A stretch of DNA of 64,000 nucleotides from VAZQ01 sp963841705 (GCA_963841705.1 CAWJDY010000065.1:1-64000); one strand, 5' to 3'. Shown: positions 24,799-34,137, counted from the first letter of the stretch. The notes: generated from the letters alone by a model not told the origin. Numbers and translations: made by a program.

Positions 24799-25152
24799 AT
24801 GATTGAGAGCATCAGCGCGGTTAGCCTCGCAACCCACGACATGACGCGCGCGGTGCGCTTCTACCGCGTGCTGGGATTCGAATTGATCCACGGCGGCGAG
24901 GGCGCGGAGTTCACCAGCTTCCGGGCCGGAAAGAGCTATCTCAATCTGATCGCGCAGCCCGCCGATCGGCGATGGTCGTGGTGGGGACGCGCGATCTTCT
25001 ATGATTCCGACGTCGATGCGCTGCATGCAAAGGTGATCGCAGCCGGATACCGTGCTGACAGCAAGCCGCGCGACGCGGAGTGGGGCGAGCGCTTCTTTCA
25101 TATCACCGATCCGGACGGACACGAGCTGAGCTTCGCCTGGCCCCTGCGCTGA
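24799..25152 (+). CDS. VOC/glyoxalase-family protein
   Basis: A compact 117-aa single-domain vicinal-oxygen-chelate protein. It begins with the usual strand and helix (ISAVSLATHDMTRAVRFYRV), continues with LGFELIHGGEG, and ends with the diagnostic FFHITDPDGHELSFAWPL, in which the His-Glu pair can act as metal ligands. Members are dioxygenases, glyoxalases, epimerases or resistance proteins; the substrate cannot be deduced. It borders the island and precedes a Bug receptor by 152 bases, so it may belong to the downstream catabolic region. Confidence 0.88.
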   Translation: MIESISAVSLATHDMTRAVRFYRVLGFELIHGGEGAEFTSFRAGKSYLNLIAQPADRRWSWWGRAIFYDSDVDALHAKVIAAGYRADSKPRDAEWGERFFHITDPDGHELSFAWPLR

Positions 25153-25304
25153 GCCCGCATGCCGGCTCTACATGCAAACTGCGGAAAGGCAAATCCATCG
25201 CCCGGGCGAGCGCTGCGACACAAGGGTTCCTCGCCCGGTCCCAAGCAGCAGCCCCTGCGCACGCGCGGGCCATGGCGTGCTATAAGTCGCTACGGAGGAA
25301 TGTG

Positions 25305-26282
25305 ATGGGGAGCACTCTTTCCCGGGTGTTGATCCTGCTGCTCCTTGTGCTGCTGGCGCCGGCAAGCGCCGCAACACAGGATTTTCCTTCCCGGCCCGTG
25401 CGCTTTGTCGTGCCCTATGCCCCCGGCGGCAGCGGTGACTTGATCGCGCGACTCCTTGGCAACAGGCTTTCCACGCTATGGGGCCAGCAGGTCGTCGTCG
25501 ACAACAGGCCCGGCGCCGGCGGACTGATCGGCACCGAATTTGCCGCACGCGCCGAGCCTGACGGGTACACCATCTATCTTGCGACCGATGGCCCGCTCAC
25601 CATAGCCGCCACGCTCTACAAGAGCGTGCCTTATGACTGGAAGGCGGACTTCGCCCCGATCTCGATGGCCGCAGTCGGCTACCAGATCATGCTTGGCAGC
25701 CCCAAATTGCCGGCCCAGGATTTGAAGGACTTCATCGCGCTCGCACGGCAGGAGCCGGGCAAGCTCAACTATGCTTCGATCGGCATCGGCAGCGCCCCGC
25801 ACCTCTGCGCCGAGATGTTCATGTCGGCCGCTAAGGTCGGTCTCACCCATGTTCCGTATCGCGGGTCATCGGCGCAAGCCATCGCCGCGCTGATCGCCGG
25901 AGACGTCGCGATGTTTATCGTCGGCACTTCGACCGCCGTGCCTCACGTCAAGGCGGGTACGGTCCTGGGTTTTGCCGTGACCTCACACCGGCGGATCGAC
26001 AGCCTGCCGGAGGTGCCGACCTTCGCCGAGCAAGGCTTTCCGAGTGTCGATAACAGCATCTGGTTCGCGGTTCTCGCTCCCGGCCGCACCCCGCCCGCCG
26101 TCATTCGCAAGCTGCACGACGACATCGCTGCAGTTGTTGCCGACCCGGACTATCAGACGACGCTTGCGGTGCGCGGGTTCGAAGCGCAGTCGAGCAGTCC
26201 GGAGGAGCTCGCGGCGTTTCTTCAACGCGACTATCTCAAGTTCCGCGATCTCATTAGCAGGCTGGGCCTGAAGATCGAGTGA
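25305..26282 (+). CDS. Bug-family solute receptor (tripartite tricarboxylate transporter type), second copy
   Basis: 325 aa with an ATG preceded by ACGGAGGAATGTG. The signal peptide (STLSRVLILLLLVLLAPAS) is cut before ATQDFPSRPVRFVVPYAPGG, the standard Bug start. Further markers are GDLIARLLGNRLSTLWGQ, VVDNRPGAGGLIGTE, FIALARQEPGKLNYASIGIG and FAVTSHRRIDSLPEVPT. It is probably in one operon with the luciferase-like monooxygenase whose ATG lies 16 bases after its stop, so it likely captures that enzyme's substrate or a relative. No membrane subunits adjoin it. Confidence 0.92.
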   Translation: MGSTLSRVLILLLLVLLAPASAATQDFPSRPVRFVVPYAPGGSGDLIARLLGNRLSTLWGQQVVVDNRPGAGGLIGTEFAARAEPDGYTIYLATDGPLTIAATLYKSVPYDWKADFAPISMAAVGYQIMLGSPKLPAQDLKDFIALARQEPGKLNYASIGIGSAPHLCAEMFMSAAKVGLTHVPYRGSSAQAIAALIAGDVAMFIVGTSTAVPHVKAGTVLGFAVTSHRRIDSLPEVPTFAEQGFPSVDNSIWFAVLAPGRTPPAVIRKLHDDIAAVVADPDYQTTLAVRGFEAQSSSPEELAAFLQRDYLKFRDLISRLGLKIE

Positions 26283-26298
26283 GCAGGGGAGGGTGGAT

Positions 26299-27501
26299 AT
26301 GGACGCGATCACGGACGTTCAAGACTGTACGGCTCGCGCGCGGTTGTTCGGCGGCAATCGCATGAAGCTCGGGGTGATGGCGTTCAATTGCAGTCACGGC
26401 TCAACGATCACGACCGTGCCCGAGGCGTGGCGGCTCAATTGGCCCGATACCAAGGCCATCGCGCAAGCGGTCGACCAGTCGGGAATGGAGGCGCTGCTGC
26501 CGGTCGGGCGCTGGAAAGGCTATGGTGGGCCTTCGAACTTCAACAACTGCACCTTCGAAAGCTTCACCTGGGCCTCCGCAGTCGGTGCGGTCACGAGCTA
26601 TTGCACCGTGCTTGCCACCGTGCACGTGCCGCTAGTGCATCCGTTGATGGCGGCGAAGATGGCGGCGACAATCGACCACGTCACCGGCGGTCGGTTTGCG
26701 ATGAATGTGGTCTGCGGCTGGTTCAAGAACGAGTTCGACATGTTTGGCGCCCAGATGCGCCCGCACGATGATCGCTACAAATACGCGACCGAATGGCTTG
26801 ATTTCGTGCGCCGGGCTTGGACGGAGGAGGAGGAGTTCGATTTCCACAGTGAGAGCTTCGATACCGTCTCGGTCTGGAGCCAGCCAAAGCCGCTGCAGCG
26901 GCCGAACCCGCCGATCATGAATGCCGGGGGGTCGCCCGCCGCCCAGGAATTCACCACCCGCTACTGCGACATGAATTTCGTCATACTCAAGGATCGTACC
27001 TACCTCGCAGGGGCGAAGGCGCAGATCGATCATCTCAAAGAGATGGCGCGCTCGCACAAGCGCGAAACGCGAATCTGGATTCACGTGTACGTCGTCTGCC
27101 GGCCGACCGAGAAGGAAGCGAAGGACTATCTGAGTTACTATGTGTACGAGAAAGGCGACTGGGAGGCCGCCGGCAACCTCTTGAAAATATTCGGGCTGCA
27201 CAACCAGACGCTCGATGCCGCGACGCTGGAGGGGCACAAGGCGCATTTCATCGCCGGCCACGGCGGGTACCCTCTGGTCGGAACGCCGGAGCAGATCGTG
27301 GATGAGCTCGGCAAGCTTGCCGATATCGGCGTCGATGGCTGTCTGATCTCCTGGGTCAGATACAAGGAAGAGCTGGCGCAATGGAGCGAGGAGGTGCTCC
27401 CGCTGATGGTGCAAGCCGGGTTGCGCGCGCCCTTCCGGCCGGCGCAGCGCTCGCGCCCAACGCTCTCCGCATCACCGGAAGTCGAGCACGTCCCTGTGTA
27501 G
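26299..27501 (+). CDS. LLM-class flavin-dependent monooxygenase
   Basis: A TIM-barrel bacterial-luciferase-like enzyme of about 400 aa that uses reduced FMN and O2. Core features are the first strand LGVMAFNCSHGSTITTVPEA, SFTWASAVGAVTSYCTVLAT, the flavin-phosphate region HPLMAAKMAATIDHVTGGRFAMNVVCGW, and PIMNAGGSPAAQEF near the C-terminal half. The layout is closest to the alkanesulfonate, dimethylsulfone and RutA-like subgroups that cleave C-S or C-N bonds. The ATG at 26299 is used; translation from the later ATG before KLGVMAF would also give a complete barrel. It is coupled to the Bug receptor upstream. Substrate unknown. Confidence 0.9.
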   Translation: MDAITDVQDCTARARLFGGNRMKLGVMAFNCSHGSTITTVPEAWRLNWPDTKAIAQAVDQSGMEALLPVGRWKGYGGPSNFNNCTFESFTWASAVGAVTSYCTVLATVHVPLVHPLMAAKMAATIDHVTGGRFAMNVVCGWFKNEFDMFGAQMRPHDDRYKYATEWLDFVRRAWTEEEEFDFHSESFDTVSVWSQPKPLQRPNPPIMNAGGSPAAQEFTTRYCDMNFVILKDRTYLAGAKAQIDHLKEMARSHKRETRIWIHVYVVCRPTEKEAKDYLSYYVYEKGDWEAAGNLLKIFGLHNQTLDAATLEGHKAHFIAGHGGYPLVGTPEQIVDELGKLADIGVDGCLISWVRYKEELAQWSEEVLPLMVQAGLRAPFRPAQRSRPTLSASPEVEHVPV

Positions 27502-27603
27502 GCGCGGGTTTTGAGTGTAGCGGCAGGTTGAAACCCGCATCGGTCGACTTTCCATAGCGAACGGAAAACAGGAGAAGAACGTGGCAGGATATTTGACACG
27601 GCG

Positions 27604-27678
27604 TAGGGTGGGTTAGGCGCGCGCCTTTGTTGGCCCACGCTGCACAAGCTTGTGTGCGTGCGCGCGCCGTAACCCACC
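27604..27678. repeat. Palindromic repeat, TAGGGTGGGTTA family, copy B
   Basis: TAGGGTGGGTTAGGCGCGCGC pairs with GCGCGCGCCGTAACCCACC around a centre containing GCACAAGCTTGTG. It occupies part of the 381-base gap between the monooxygenase and the convergent hyuB; the rest of the gap holds another repeat at 27719 and no coding sequence. Confidence 0.85.
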
Positions 27679-27718
27679 GCAAACCGGGGGCTCGGCGGCT
27701 TACGCCAGCGACCCGGCT

Positions 27719-27746
27719 GTAGGGGCGGGTTTCAACCCGCCCCTAC
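27719..27746. repeat. Palindromic repeat, GTAGGGGCGGG family, copy 2
   Basis: GTAGGGGCGGGTTT followed by CAACCCGCCCCTAC, lying 40 bases after repeat copy B of the other family in the same gap. Confidence 0.9.
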
Positions 27747-27882
27747 GCTAACCCGCGCTACGACCCGGCACGGGCACTGCTCACGCGATCCGCCAACCAT
27801 CGGCTGGCGAAGATAATGGCTTCGGCAATCGCGCTCATCGGCTTCATCTGAGCAGGACCGCCCGCCTGATTCCGCTCATGCT

Positions 27883-29934
27883 TCAAACCTTCGCCCGCTC
27901 GCCAGGTCGCAGCACGGTCGGAAGCTTGCGCAGCCGGATGGTGTCTCCCGCCTCTACACCGAGCGCACGGCGCCCGAAGGCATCGAGCGGCACCGATCCC
28001 GCTGGCGCGTCCGCAGCCAGCTTCGCCCAGGCTCGCAACGGCGCCGGGTGCTTGCCGAGCAGCTCGACCAGATCGCCCGGCTGCAACCCCAGCGTGGCCG
28101 CGTCATGCGGATGGATCTTCGCTGTTCGGTGGCGGCCCTTGATCCCTTCGTAGGGAGATGATTCGTCGGTGGTGACGGTGAGTTGCAGCTTCTGCGTCAG
28201 AAGTCGTGCTCTGAGCTTCAAGGATTCCTGTCGATCCAGCGTTCCGTCATTGCTGATAATGACGCCATAATCGGATCGTGCCTTCTCTGCCGAAACGTAG
28301 CCGTACCGAACGTCTTGCAACACGCTGTCGAGCTCGCGCGAGAGCGGATCGCCGTAGCCTCCTCCTCCAGCCGATTCCATGACAATGACGTCGTTGTGAT
28401 GAATGATGTGCCCCGTGGCCTTTCCCGGGGTGCGCAATGGCATCTCCTCGCCATCGGATCTGATCGAGACCCGCACCGGCGCCGCGCTCTCCCCGCCCAG
28501 GATGCCGAACGGGGGAATTACGGCACGGTCGCTCAACACTGAGTAGACGGCTTCCTGCTCAACGAGCCTCACTCCGCGGCGCAGGCCGAGACCGCCGCGC
28601 CGGCGGCCCGCGCCGCCGGAGTCGCAGCGCAGCTCGCTCCATTCAACCAGGAACGGCATGTCGCTTTCGAGCAATTCGACGTTCTGGATCGAGCGAATGT
28701 TGCCGAAATCGACATTGACGAAAGCGCTCGAGCCATCGGCTGCATCGAAGCCGCCGTTACCTCCGGCAGGACATTCGTAATACACATACGATCGCCTTTT
28801 CCCGCGATCCCAGCCGCCGATGGAATTCGGGAACGAGGTGCCGCAGAGATCGCCGGAAACCATCTCCGGCACCACCTGCGCAAGACAGCCAAGGGTGACT
28901 GAGACCGCGCGTTTTCTGACTTCGCCATGGGCGCCTGCCGGAGCATCCGGGCCGACGTTCACGATGGAAGCTTGCGGCGCCTTGAGCGTTATCGGCCTGA
29001 AAGTTCCGGCATTGACTGCTCCGGCAGGGTCCAGTGTCGATTTCAATGCAACAAAGACGCCTGCGCCTGCCACAGCCAGGGACGAATTCACTACTCCGGG
29101 GACTTGCGAGTTGCTTCCGGCAAAGTCGGCAACGACCGCATCGCCGTCAACCGTCAGCGCAAGCCGCATCAATACCGGGTCGAAAACCCCTTGCTCGTAG
29201 TACTCGAGATAATCCTCGCAGACGTAAGTGCCGTCCGGCAGCGTGCTGATCCGCTTGCGCATGCGCGTCTCGCATCTGTCAAGATTGGCTGAGACACAAT
29301 CGAGCACCACGCCCAGACCGTACTTCTGGAACAGCCGCCGCAGTCGCCTTTCCGCGATCCGGCAGGCGCCGATCATGGCCTGCAGATCGCCTCGGCGGTG
29401 CTCTGGCAGCCGCATATTGCTCTCGATCAATTTCATTACGCCGGAATTGGGCTCGCCGCGCTCGTAGAGCTTGATCGGCGGTATACGCAGCCCTTCCTGG
29501 AAGATGCTGGTGGCGAGGCCGGAGTAGCTGCCCGGGGTCATTCCGCCCACATCCGCCCAATGCGAGCGGACACAAGGCAGCATCACAAGCTGCCCGTCCT
29601 CGTGTACCGGGCAGAGCAGCGTCACGTCGTTGAGGTGGGTACCGCCGCGGTATGGATCATTGACGATGAGAATGTCTCCGGCAGAAATGTTTCCAGCGAA
29701 ATCCTCCATTGCGCTGCGGACGGACCACGGCATCGGCACCACATGCCCCGGATGGTCCTCCGACTGGGCAATCATTTCGGCATTGGAGTTGAAGATCGCG
29801 CATGAAAAATCATCAAGCTCATAGATGACGGGAGAGTAGGACGCGCGAATGATCGAAGCGCGCATCTCGCGCACGACAGCGATCAGGCCCTCGCACACGA
29901 CCTCGAGCGTGATTGGATCGATGTTGCTGCTCAT
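27883..29934 (-). CDS. hyuB: Hydantoinase B / oxoprolinase-family subunit with extra C-terminal domain
   Basis: 683 aa; usual HyuB proteins are about 520-580. The family core is clear: ITLEVVCEGLIAVVREMRAS, NAEMIAQSEDHPGHV, DILIVNDPYRGGTHLNDVTL, RSHWADVGG and GGGGYGDPLSRE at about 500. HyuA-HyuB pairs use ATP to open hydantoins, 5-oxoproline or related cyclic amides. The final 100 residues (about 575-683) are extra and contain HPHDAATLGLQPGDLVELLG and GVEAGDTIRLRKLP, resembling a double-psi barrel. The start overlaps the hyuA stop by four bases (ATGA), showing a tight operon. Confidence 0.93.
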   Translation of the reverse strand: MSSNIDPITLEVVCEGLIAVVREMRASIIRASYSPVIYELDDFSCAIFNSNAEMIAQSEDHPGHVVPMPWSVRSAMEDFAGNISAGDILIVNDPYRGGTHLNDVTLLCPVHEDGQLVMLPCVRSHWADVGGMTPGSYSGLATSIFQEGLRIPPIKLYERGEPNSGVMKLIESNMRLPEHRRGDLQAMIGACRIAERRLRRLFQKYGLGVVLDCVSANLDRCETRMRKRISTLPDGTYVCEDYLEYYEQGVFDPVLMRLALTVDGDAVVADFAGSNSQVPGVVNSSLAVAGAGVFVALKSTLDPAGAVNAGTFRPITLKAPQASIVNVGPDAPAGAHGEVRKRAVSVTLGCLAQVVPEMVSGDLCGTSFPNSIGGWDRGKRRSYVYYECPAGGNGGFDAADGSSAFVNVDFGNIRSIQNVELLESDMPFLVEWSELRCDSGGAGRRRGGLGLRRGVRLVEQEAVYSVLSDRAVIPPFGILGGESAAPVRVSIRSDGEEMPLRTPGKATGHIIHHNDVIVMESAGGGGYGDPLSRELDSVLQDVRYGYVSAEKARSDYGVIISNDGTLDRQESLKLRARLLTQKLQLTVTTDESSPYEGIKGRHRTAKIHPHDAATLGLQPGDLVELLGKHPAPLRAWAKLAADAPAGSVPLDAFGRRALGVEAGDTIRLRKLPTVLRPGERAKV

Positions 29935-31955
29935 AGGGGGTCACGACTGAGTTGCAGCTCGCCAAACTTTCCAATCTCTACGGTCCACTGCTGCGGCACG
30001 ACGGTGACGCTGCCCATTTCCTCGATGAGAGCCGGGCCGGCAATTCGGGTACCCTTCGGCAGGCGATCTCGATCGTAGATCGGGGTCGGCATGCTCGTGC
30101 CGGCAAAATAGACCGAACGCCATTCAACCAGCGCAGCTTGGGGATCCCCGGTGACAATCCACTCGGCAAGCCTGGGTTTTTCGATGTCACCGATGGCAGA
30201 GACACCCAACCCGACGATCTCTACCCTGTCGCCAAGCCGATATCCGTAGCGCAGCTCGTGCGCCCGGTGAAACAGCTCGTTGAGCTCGCCGCTGTGCTGC
30301 GTCGAGGACGGGAGGCGAACCGGCAGGTCCCACGACTGTCCGACGTATCGCATCCGGCAAGCACGCTCCACTCTGATCTTTTCCGCAGGAATGCCTTCCG
30401 CAATCATGGTCGCCCGGGCGGAAGCTTCGAGTTGCTCAAAATCAGCTCTGGTGCTGCAAAGACTGGCTGTCTCCAGGCTGACCCGCACCGAGCGAAGATA
30501 ATCGTGACGAATGTTCGAGATCAGCGCTCCGAAAGCGGAGAAGTTTCCCGGTCGCGGCGGCACCACAATCCGCGCGATCTCGAGCTCGTCCGCGATCAAT
30601 GCGGCATGCATGGGTCCGGCGCCGCCATAGGCGAGGAGCACGAAATCGCGCGGATCATAGCCGCGAGCGATGGAGATCTCCTTGATCGCGCTCACCATGC
30701 GGGCGACGGCGACGCGTACGATTCCATCGGCCGCAGCGACGGTGTCGAGCCCGGGCAAGGCCGCAGCGACGCGTGCAACTGCCCGCTGCGCCAGCTGCTC
30801 GCTCAGCGCGATGCTGCCTGCGAGCTTGCCCCTTGGAGACAGACGCCGCAGCACAAGATTGGCGTCGGTGACCGTTGCCTCGATGCCTCCGGTCCCGTAG
30901 CAGGCCGGCCCGGGGCTCGCACCGGCGCTGCGCGGCCCGACGCTGAGAATGCGCCCGGTGTCCGCCCAGGCAATGCTGCCGCCCCCCGCGCCGATGCTAT
31001 GAATGTCGATTTGCGGGGTTCGGATCGGATATCCCTCGATGAAATGCTCGGAGCCGACGGGCGGATTGAGGTCGTCGATCAGGCACACGTCGGTGCTGGT
31101 TCCTCCCATGTCGTAGGTGATGAGGTTTCGTAGTCCCAGAAGCTCTCCGAAATGGAGCGCAGCGGCGACGCCGCCCGCCGGACCGGAGAGCACCGTCTGT
31201 ACGGGAAACCGTGCGGCGCGCCTCGCCGTGACGATGCCGCCGCTCGAGACCATCAGAAACAACTCGCCGCTGTACCCCTTTGCCCGCAGCAAGCTCTCCA
31301 ATGCCGTGAGATAGCGTTCCATGATCGGCCCGATGTAGCCGTTGATCGCCGCCGTACTGAACCGCTCATACTCGCGCGGCTCGGGCAGAACCTCCGCGGA
31401 ATTGCATATGAACCAGCTCGGCAGCTGGGCTCGCAGCAAACGCGTGGCCTCCTCCTCGTGCTGCGGATTGGCATAGCTGTGGAGAAAGCCGACGACCAAG
31501 GCGGCGGGCGTTTGCGTCTGCAACTGTTGTGCTGCTGCACTGACCTGCGCGAGGTCGATCGGGCGCAGAACAGCGCCGCTCGGCAGAATTCGCTCGTCGA
31601 TCTCGATGATATGCCGCCGGTCGACCAACGCAGCAGGCTTCAGCGTCTTGATGTCGTAAAGGACGGTGCGGTTTGTTCGGGCTATTTCAAGCGTGTCTTT
31701 GAATCCGCGCGTGGTGATCAGCCACACCGGCGCTCCTTTCCGCTCGAGTATCGCGTTGGTTCCGATTGTTACTCCATGGACGAACCGATCGACCGCGCCA
31801 AGGTCGACATTGCTCCGCTCGATTGCTGCCAGCACGCCCGCGGCCGGGTTCGCGGGCGAGGACGCCGCCTTTGCCCATCTCAACTCATTTTGCCGCTCGT
31901 CATAAAAAACGATGTCGGTGAAGGTTCCCCCGACATCGATCCCGATCATGCGCAT
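29931..31955 (-). CDS. hyuA: Hydantoinase A / oxoprolinase-family ATP-binding subunit
   Basis: A 674-aa protein with the ASKHA-type nucleotide fold. The N-terminal phosphate loop is IGIDVGGTFTDIVFYD. Further motifs are VHGVTIGTNAILERKGAPV, NGYIGPIMERYL, the Gly-rich VLSGPAGGV, DMGGTSTDVCLID, and YGGAGPMHA in the C-terminal half. With HyuB it should carry out ATP-driven hydrolysis of a cyclic ureide, 5-oxoproline or N-methylhydantoin. The usual family length argues that it is intact. It follows directly after a small VOC gene (no gap) and overlaps hyuB by four bases, so the three form one transcription unit. Confidence 0.94.
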   Translation of the reverse strand: MRMIGIDVGGTFTDIVFYDERQNELRWAKAASSPANPAAGVLAAIERSNVDLGAVDRFVHGVTIGTNAILERKGAPVWLITTRGFKDTLEIARTNRTVLYDIKTLKPAALVDRRHIIEIDERILPSGAVLRPIDLAQVSAAAQQLQTQTPAALVVGFLHSYANPQHEEEATRLLRAQLPSWFICNSAEVLPEPREYERFSTAAINGYIGPIMERYLTALESLLRAKGYSGELFLMVSSGGIVTARRAARFPVQTVLSGPAGGVAAALHFGELLGLRNLITYDMGGTSTDVCLIDDLNPPVGSEHFIEGYPIRTPQIDIHSIGAGGGSIAWADTGRILSVGPRSAGASPGPACYGTGGIEATVTDANLVLRRLSPRGKLAGSIALSEQLAQRAVARVAAALPGLDTVAAADGIVRVAVARMVSAIKEISIARGYDPRDFVLLAYGGAGPMHAALIADELEIARIVVPPRPGNFSAFGALISNIRHDYLRSVRVSLETASLCSTRADFEQLEASARATMIAEGIPAEKIRVERACRMRYVGQSWDLPVRLPSSTQHSGELNELFHRAHELRYGYRLGDRVEIVGLGVSAIGDIEKPRLAEWIVTGDPQAALVEWRSVYFAGTSMPTPIYDRDRLPKGTRIAGPALIEEMGSVTVVPQQWTVEIGKFGELQLSRDPL

Positions 31956-32372
31956 TTAAGCCGACGGAGATGGGAGCTCCACGAGCTCGATGAGGACATT
32001 CCCGGTCGACCTTGGATCCAGGAATGCGATGCGGGAGTTGGCGTGACCCGTCCGTGGCTTTTCGTCGATCAATCCGATGCCCTTCTGCTTGAGCTCGACG
32101 AGGGCATCGTCGATGTGCTCGACTTCCAGGCAAATATGATAGAGCCCCTCGCCGCGCGTTGCTATCCATTCTGCCGTCTCGCTTTCCGGGCTGTCGGATT
32201 CCAGGAGCTCGAGATAGGTCTGCCCGATGGGGTACATGGCCAACCGCGTCTGGTACTGCGGCAGATGCTCCTCGTATTCCAGGGTGAGCCCCAGTTTTTC
32301 CTCCATCACCTCTCGCATCTTGGCCATGCTCTTCACCGCGATGGCGATATGCTCGATACGCTTGACCTTCAT
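31956..32372 (-). CDS. VOC-family protein resembling methylmalonyl-CoA epimerase
   Basis: 138 aa in one glyoxalase fold. It begins KVKRIEHIAIAVKSMAKMRE, with a metal-binding His in the HIAIAV strand, and later has GEGLYHICLEVEHIDDAL with a second His. The closing segment FLDPRSTGNVLIELVE supplies a Glu. This arrangement is typical of methylmalonyl-CoA epimerase-like proteins. Set immediately in front of hyuA with no spacer, it may racemise or epimerise the hydantoin or carboxylate so that both enantiomers are used; that role is inference. The start codon is a plain ATG. Confidence 0.85.
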   Translation of the reverse strand: MKVKRIEHIAIAVKSMAKMREVMEEKLGLTLEYEEHLPQYQTRLAMYPIGQTYLELLESDSPESETAEWIATRGEGLYHICLEVEHIDDALVELKQKGIGLIDEKPRTGHANSRIAFLDPRSTGNVLIELVELPSPSA

Positions 32373-32404
32373 GGGCTGACCTCACGACCTGGTTGCGACT
32401 TTAC

Positions 32405-33124
32405 CTACCCGGAAACGGCGAGACGCCGAAAGTTTCGGTAAAGCATCCTGGCGGCGGCCCCGAACGCCTCCATACACTTGTTTGTGGCGCGCTGCAGCTG
32501 ATCTTGCCCGTCCGTGCCCAGCAGGCTTTCGAGCGCGCGACGGTACTCGGGGATCTCGCCCCATTGCGGTACTGTCCGCTCATCCTGCTCGACGTGGTAC
32601 TGAATCCCGTAGGCCCTTTCGCCTATCTGCAATGCCTGGATGGCGCATTGTCCGCTTTCAGCCAGCTTCACGCCATGGAGCGGAAGCTCCGCGACTTCGG
32701 CGCTGTGCCACTGGAGCACCGGGAATGCCGCTGGCATTCCTTCGAACAACGATGCCGAGCGGCCGGCATCGGTGAGCTTGACCTCAAGCACACCGATCTC
32801 CGGCTTGGGCATGAGCCTTACTTTTCCACCAAGTGCATCTGCCAGCAACTGGTGTCCCAGACAGACGCCGAGAAACGGCGCTTTTCTCTCGTTCACCCAT
32901 TGGCGGATGGCGGATTTTTCCAGAGCGAGCCAGGGATGCCGATCCTCCTGCCAGACATCCATCGGCCCGCCGAGGACCATCAGGGCGTCGTAGTCTTCGA
33001 GCGGCGGGATGGCAGCCCCCTGGTCGAGCTCGACCGTGTCCCATGGGATGGCATCGGCACGCAGGAAATCGCGGAGCACGCCGGGATGCTCGACCGCCGC
33101 ATGCTGGAAAACCAGAAATCTCAT
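32405..33124 (-). CDS. Class I glutamine amidotransferase-like protein
   Basis: A 239-aa protein with a GMP-synthase-type class I amidotransferase fold. The catalytic Cys lies in FLGVCLGHQLLADALGG; the His and Glu of the triad are in YGIQYHVEQDE. An oxyanion-type GGPMDVW loop is present. Stand-alone members hydrolyse glutamine or gamma-glutamyl amides such as gamma-glutamyl-polyamines. The start is the ATG before RFLVFQH; it overlaps by four bases (ATGA) the stop of the dehydrogenase gene upstream. It precedes the VOC-hyuA-hyuB genes by 32 bases on the same strand, so it is probably part of one operon of five genes. Confidence 0.9.
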   Translation of the reverse strand: MRFLVFQHAAVEHPGVLRDFLRADAIPWDTVELDQGAAIPPLEDYDALMVLGGPMDVWQEDRHPWLALEKSAIRQWVNERKAPFLGVCLGHQLLADALGGKVRLMPKPEIGVLEVKLTDAGRSASLFEGMPAAFPVLQWHSAEVAELPLHGVKLAESGQCAIQALQIGERAYGIQYHVEQDERTVPQWGEIPEYRRALESLLGTDGQDQLQRATNKCMEAFGAAARMLYRNFRRLAVSG

Positions 33125-34119
33125 GGGCTCGAATAGGTATTGATGGGGCTGCGCGGCCTGACGCCGGGGTTGCCGAGCCGCAGCGGCTCGCGTTTCTCGA
33201 GCTTGACGATCTGCTCGAAACATTCGCGAAAGTACAGCTCGAAATTGTCCCATTCGGCCCAGCCGAGATGGGGCGTGCACAGGACATTCGGCATCGTGAG
33301 CAGGGGATGCTCGCCGTTGATAATCGGCTCCTGCTCGTACACATCGACCGCGGCGTAGCCGGGGCGGCCCTTTTTCAGCGCATCGAGCAAGGCGCCCGGC
33401 GCCACCAGCTCGGCACGCGCGACGTTGACGAGCAGCGCCGTCGGTTTCATCCGCGCGAGATCCTCAGGGCCGACGATGCCCCTGGTTTCCGGCCGCAGCC
33501 GCACGCTGAGCGAAAGGACGTCGGAGCGCTCGAACAGCTCGGCTTTGTCTTTGGCGACCTCATAGCCGGCAGCGGCGGCCTTCTCCAGCGAGTCTTTCCG
33601 CCCGAACGCCAGCACCTTCAGGCCGAGACCTTTGCCGCCTTCGGCCACCAGCGCACCGATGGCCCCGAGGCCGAAAATGCCCAGGGTCGAGCCGCGCAAC
33701 CGGTGCGACAGGGTGCAGGGCCAATCGCCGCGCTTCATGCGCTCGGCCTCGAGCGCGATGTTGCGGCGCGAGGCGACGATCAGCGCCAGGGTGAGCTCCG
33801 CCGGCGCAATCGGCGAGTTGCTCACCCCGGTCGAGACCGGGATACCAAGCTCGGTGGCCGCGGCAAGGTCGAGCACGTGGGAGCTGCGCCCGACCAGTGC
33901 GATCAGCTTGAGCTTCGGCAACCGCTCAAGCAGCGCGCGGGAAAATGCGACCCGCTCGCGGATCGCTACCACAACGTCCGCGTCGACCAGTCGCGCGACC
34001 AGCGCATCAAGATCGCGCGCCGGCTCGCGGTAACGCACCACGTCGTGATGGCTGATGAGAGAAAACGCGGAAAGCTTATGGACCATGTCCTGATAATCAT
34101 CAGGAATGACGATTTTCAC
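33121..34119 (-). CDS. D-2-hydroxyacid dehydrogenase, NAD-dependent
   Basis: 332 aa, of the SerA/glyoxylate reductase type. The Rossmann loop is LGIFGLGAIGALVAEGGKG. Catalytic residues are Arg in VNVARAELV, Glu in VYEQEPI, and His in LCTPHLGWAEW. It interconverts a 2-oxo acid and its D-hydroxy acid with NAD(H). As first gene of a tightly packed minus-strand unit (this gene, amidotransferase, VOC protein, hyuA, hyuB), it probably acts on a product of ring opening; the substrate is not known. The start is an ATG about 20 bases inside a decayed palindromic repeat. Confidence 0.92.
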   Translation of the reverse strand: MKIVIPDDYQDMVHKLSAFSLISHHDVVRYREPARDLDALVARLVDADVVVAIRERVAFSRALLERLPKLKLIALVGRSSHVLDLAAATELGIPVSTGVSNSPIAPAELTLALIVASRRNIALEAERMKRGDWPCTLSHRLRGSTLGIFGLGAIGALVAEGGKGLGLKVLAFGRKDSLEKAAAAGYEVAKDKAELFERSDVLSLSVRLRPETRGIVGPEDLARMKPTALLVNVARAELVAPGALLDALKKGRPGYAAVDVYEQEPIINGEHPLLTMPNVLCTPHLGWAEWDNFELYFRECFEQIVKLEKREPLRLGNPGVRPRSPINTYSSP

Positions 34120-34137
34120 CGGTCAGGTCTCCTCCTT

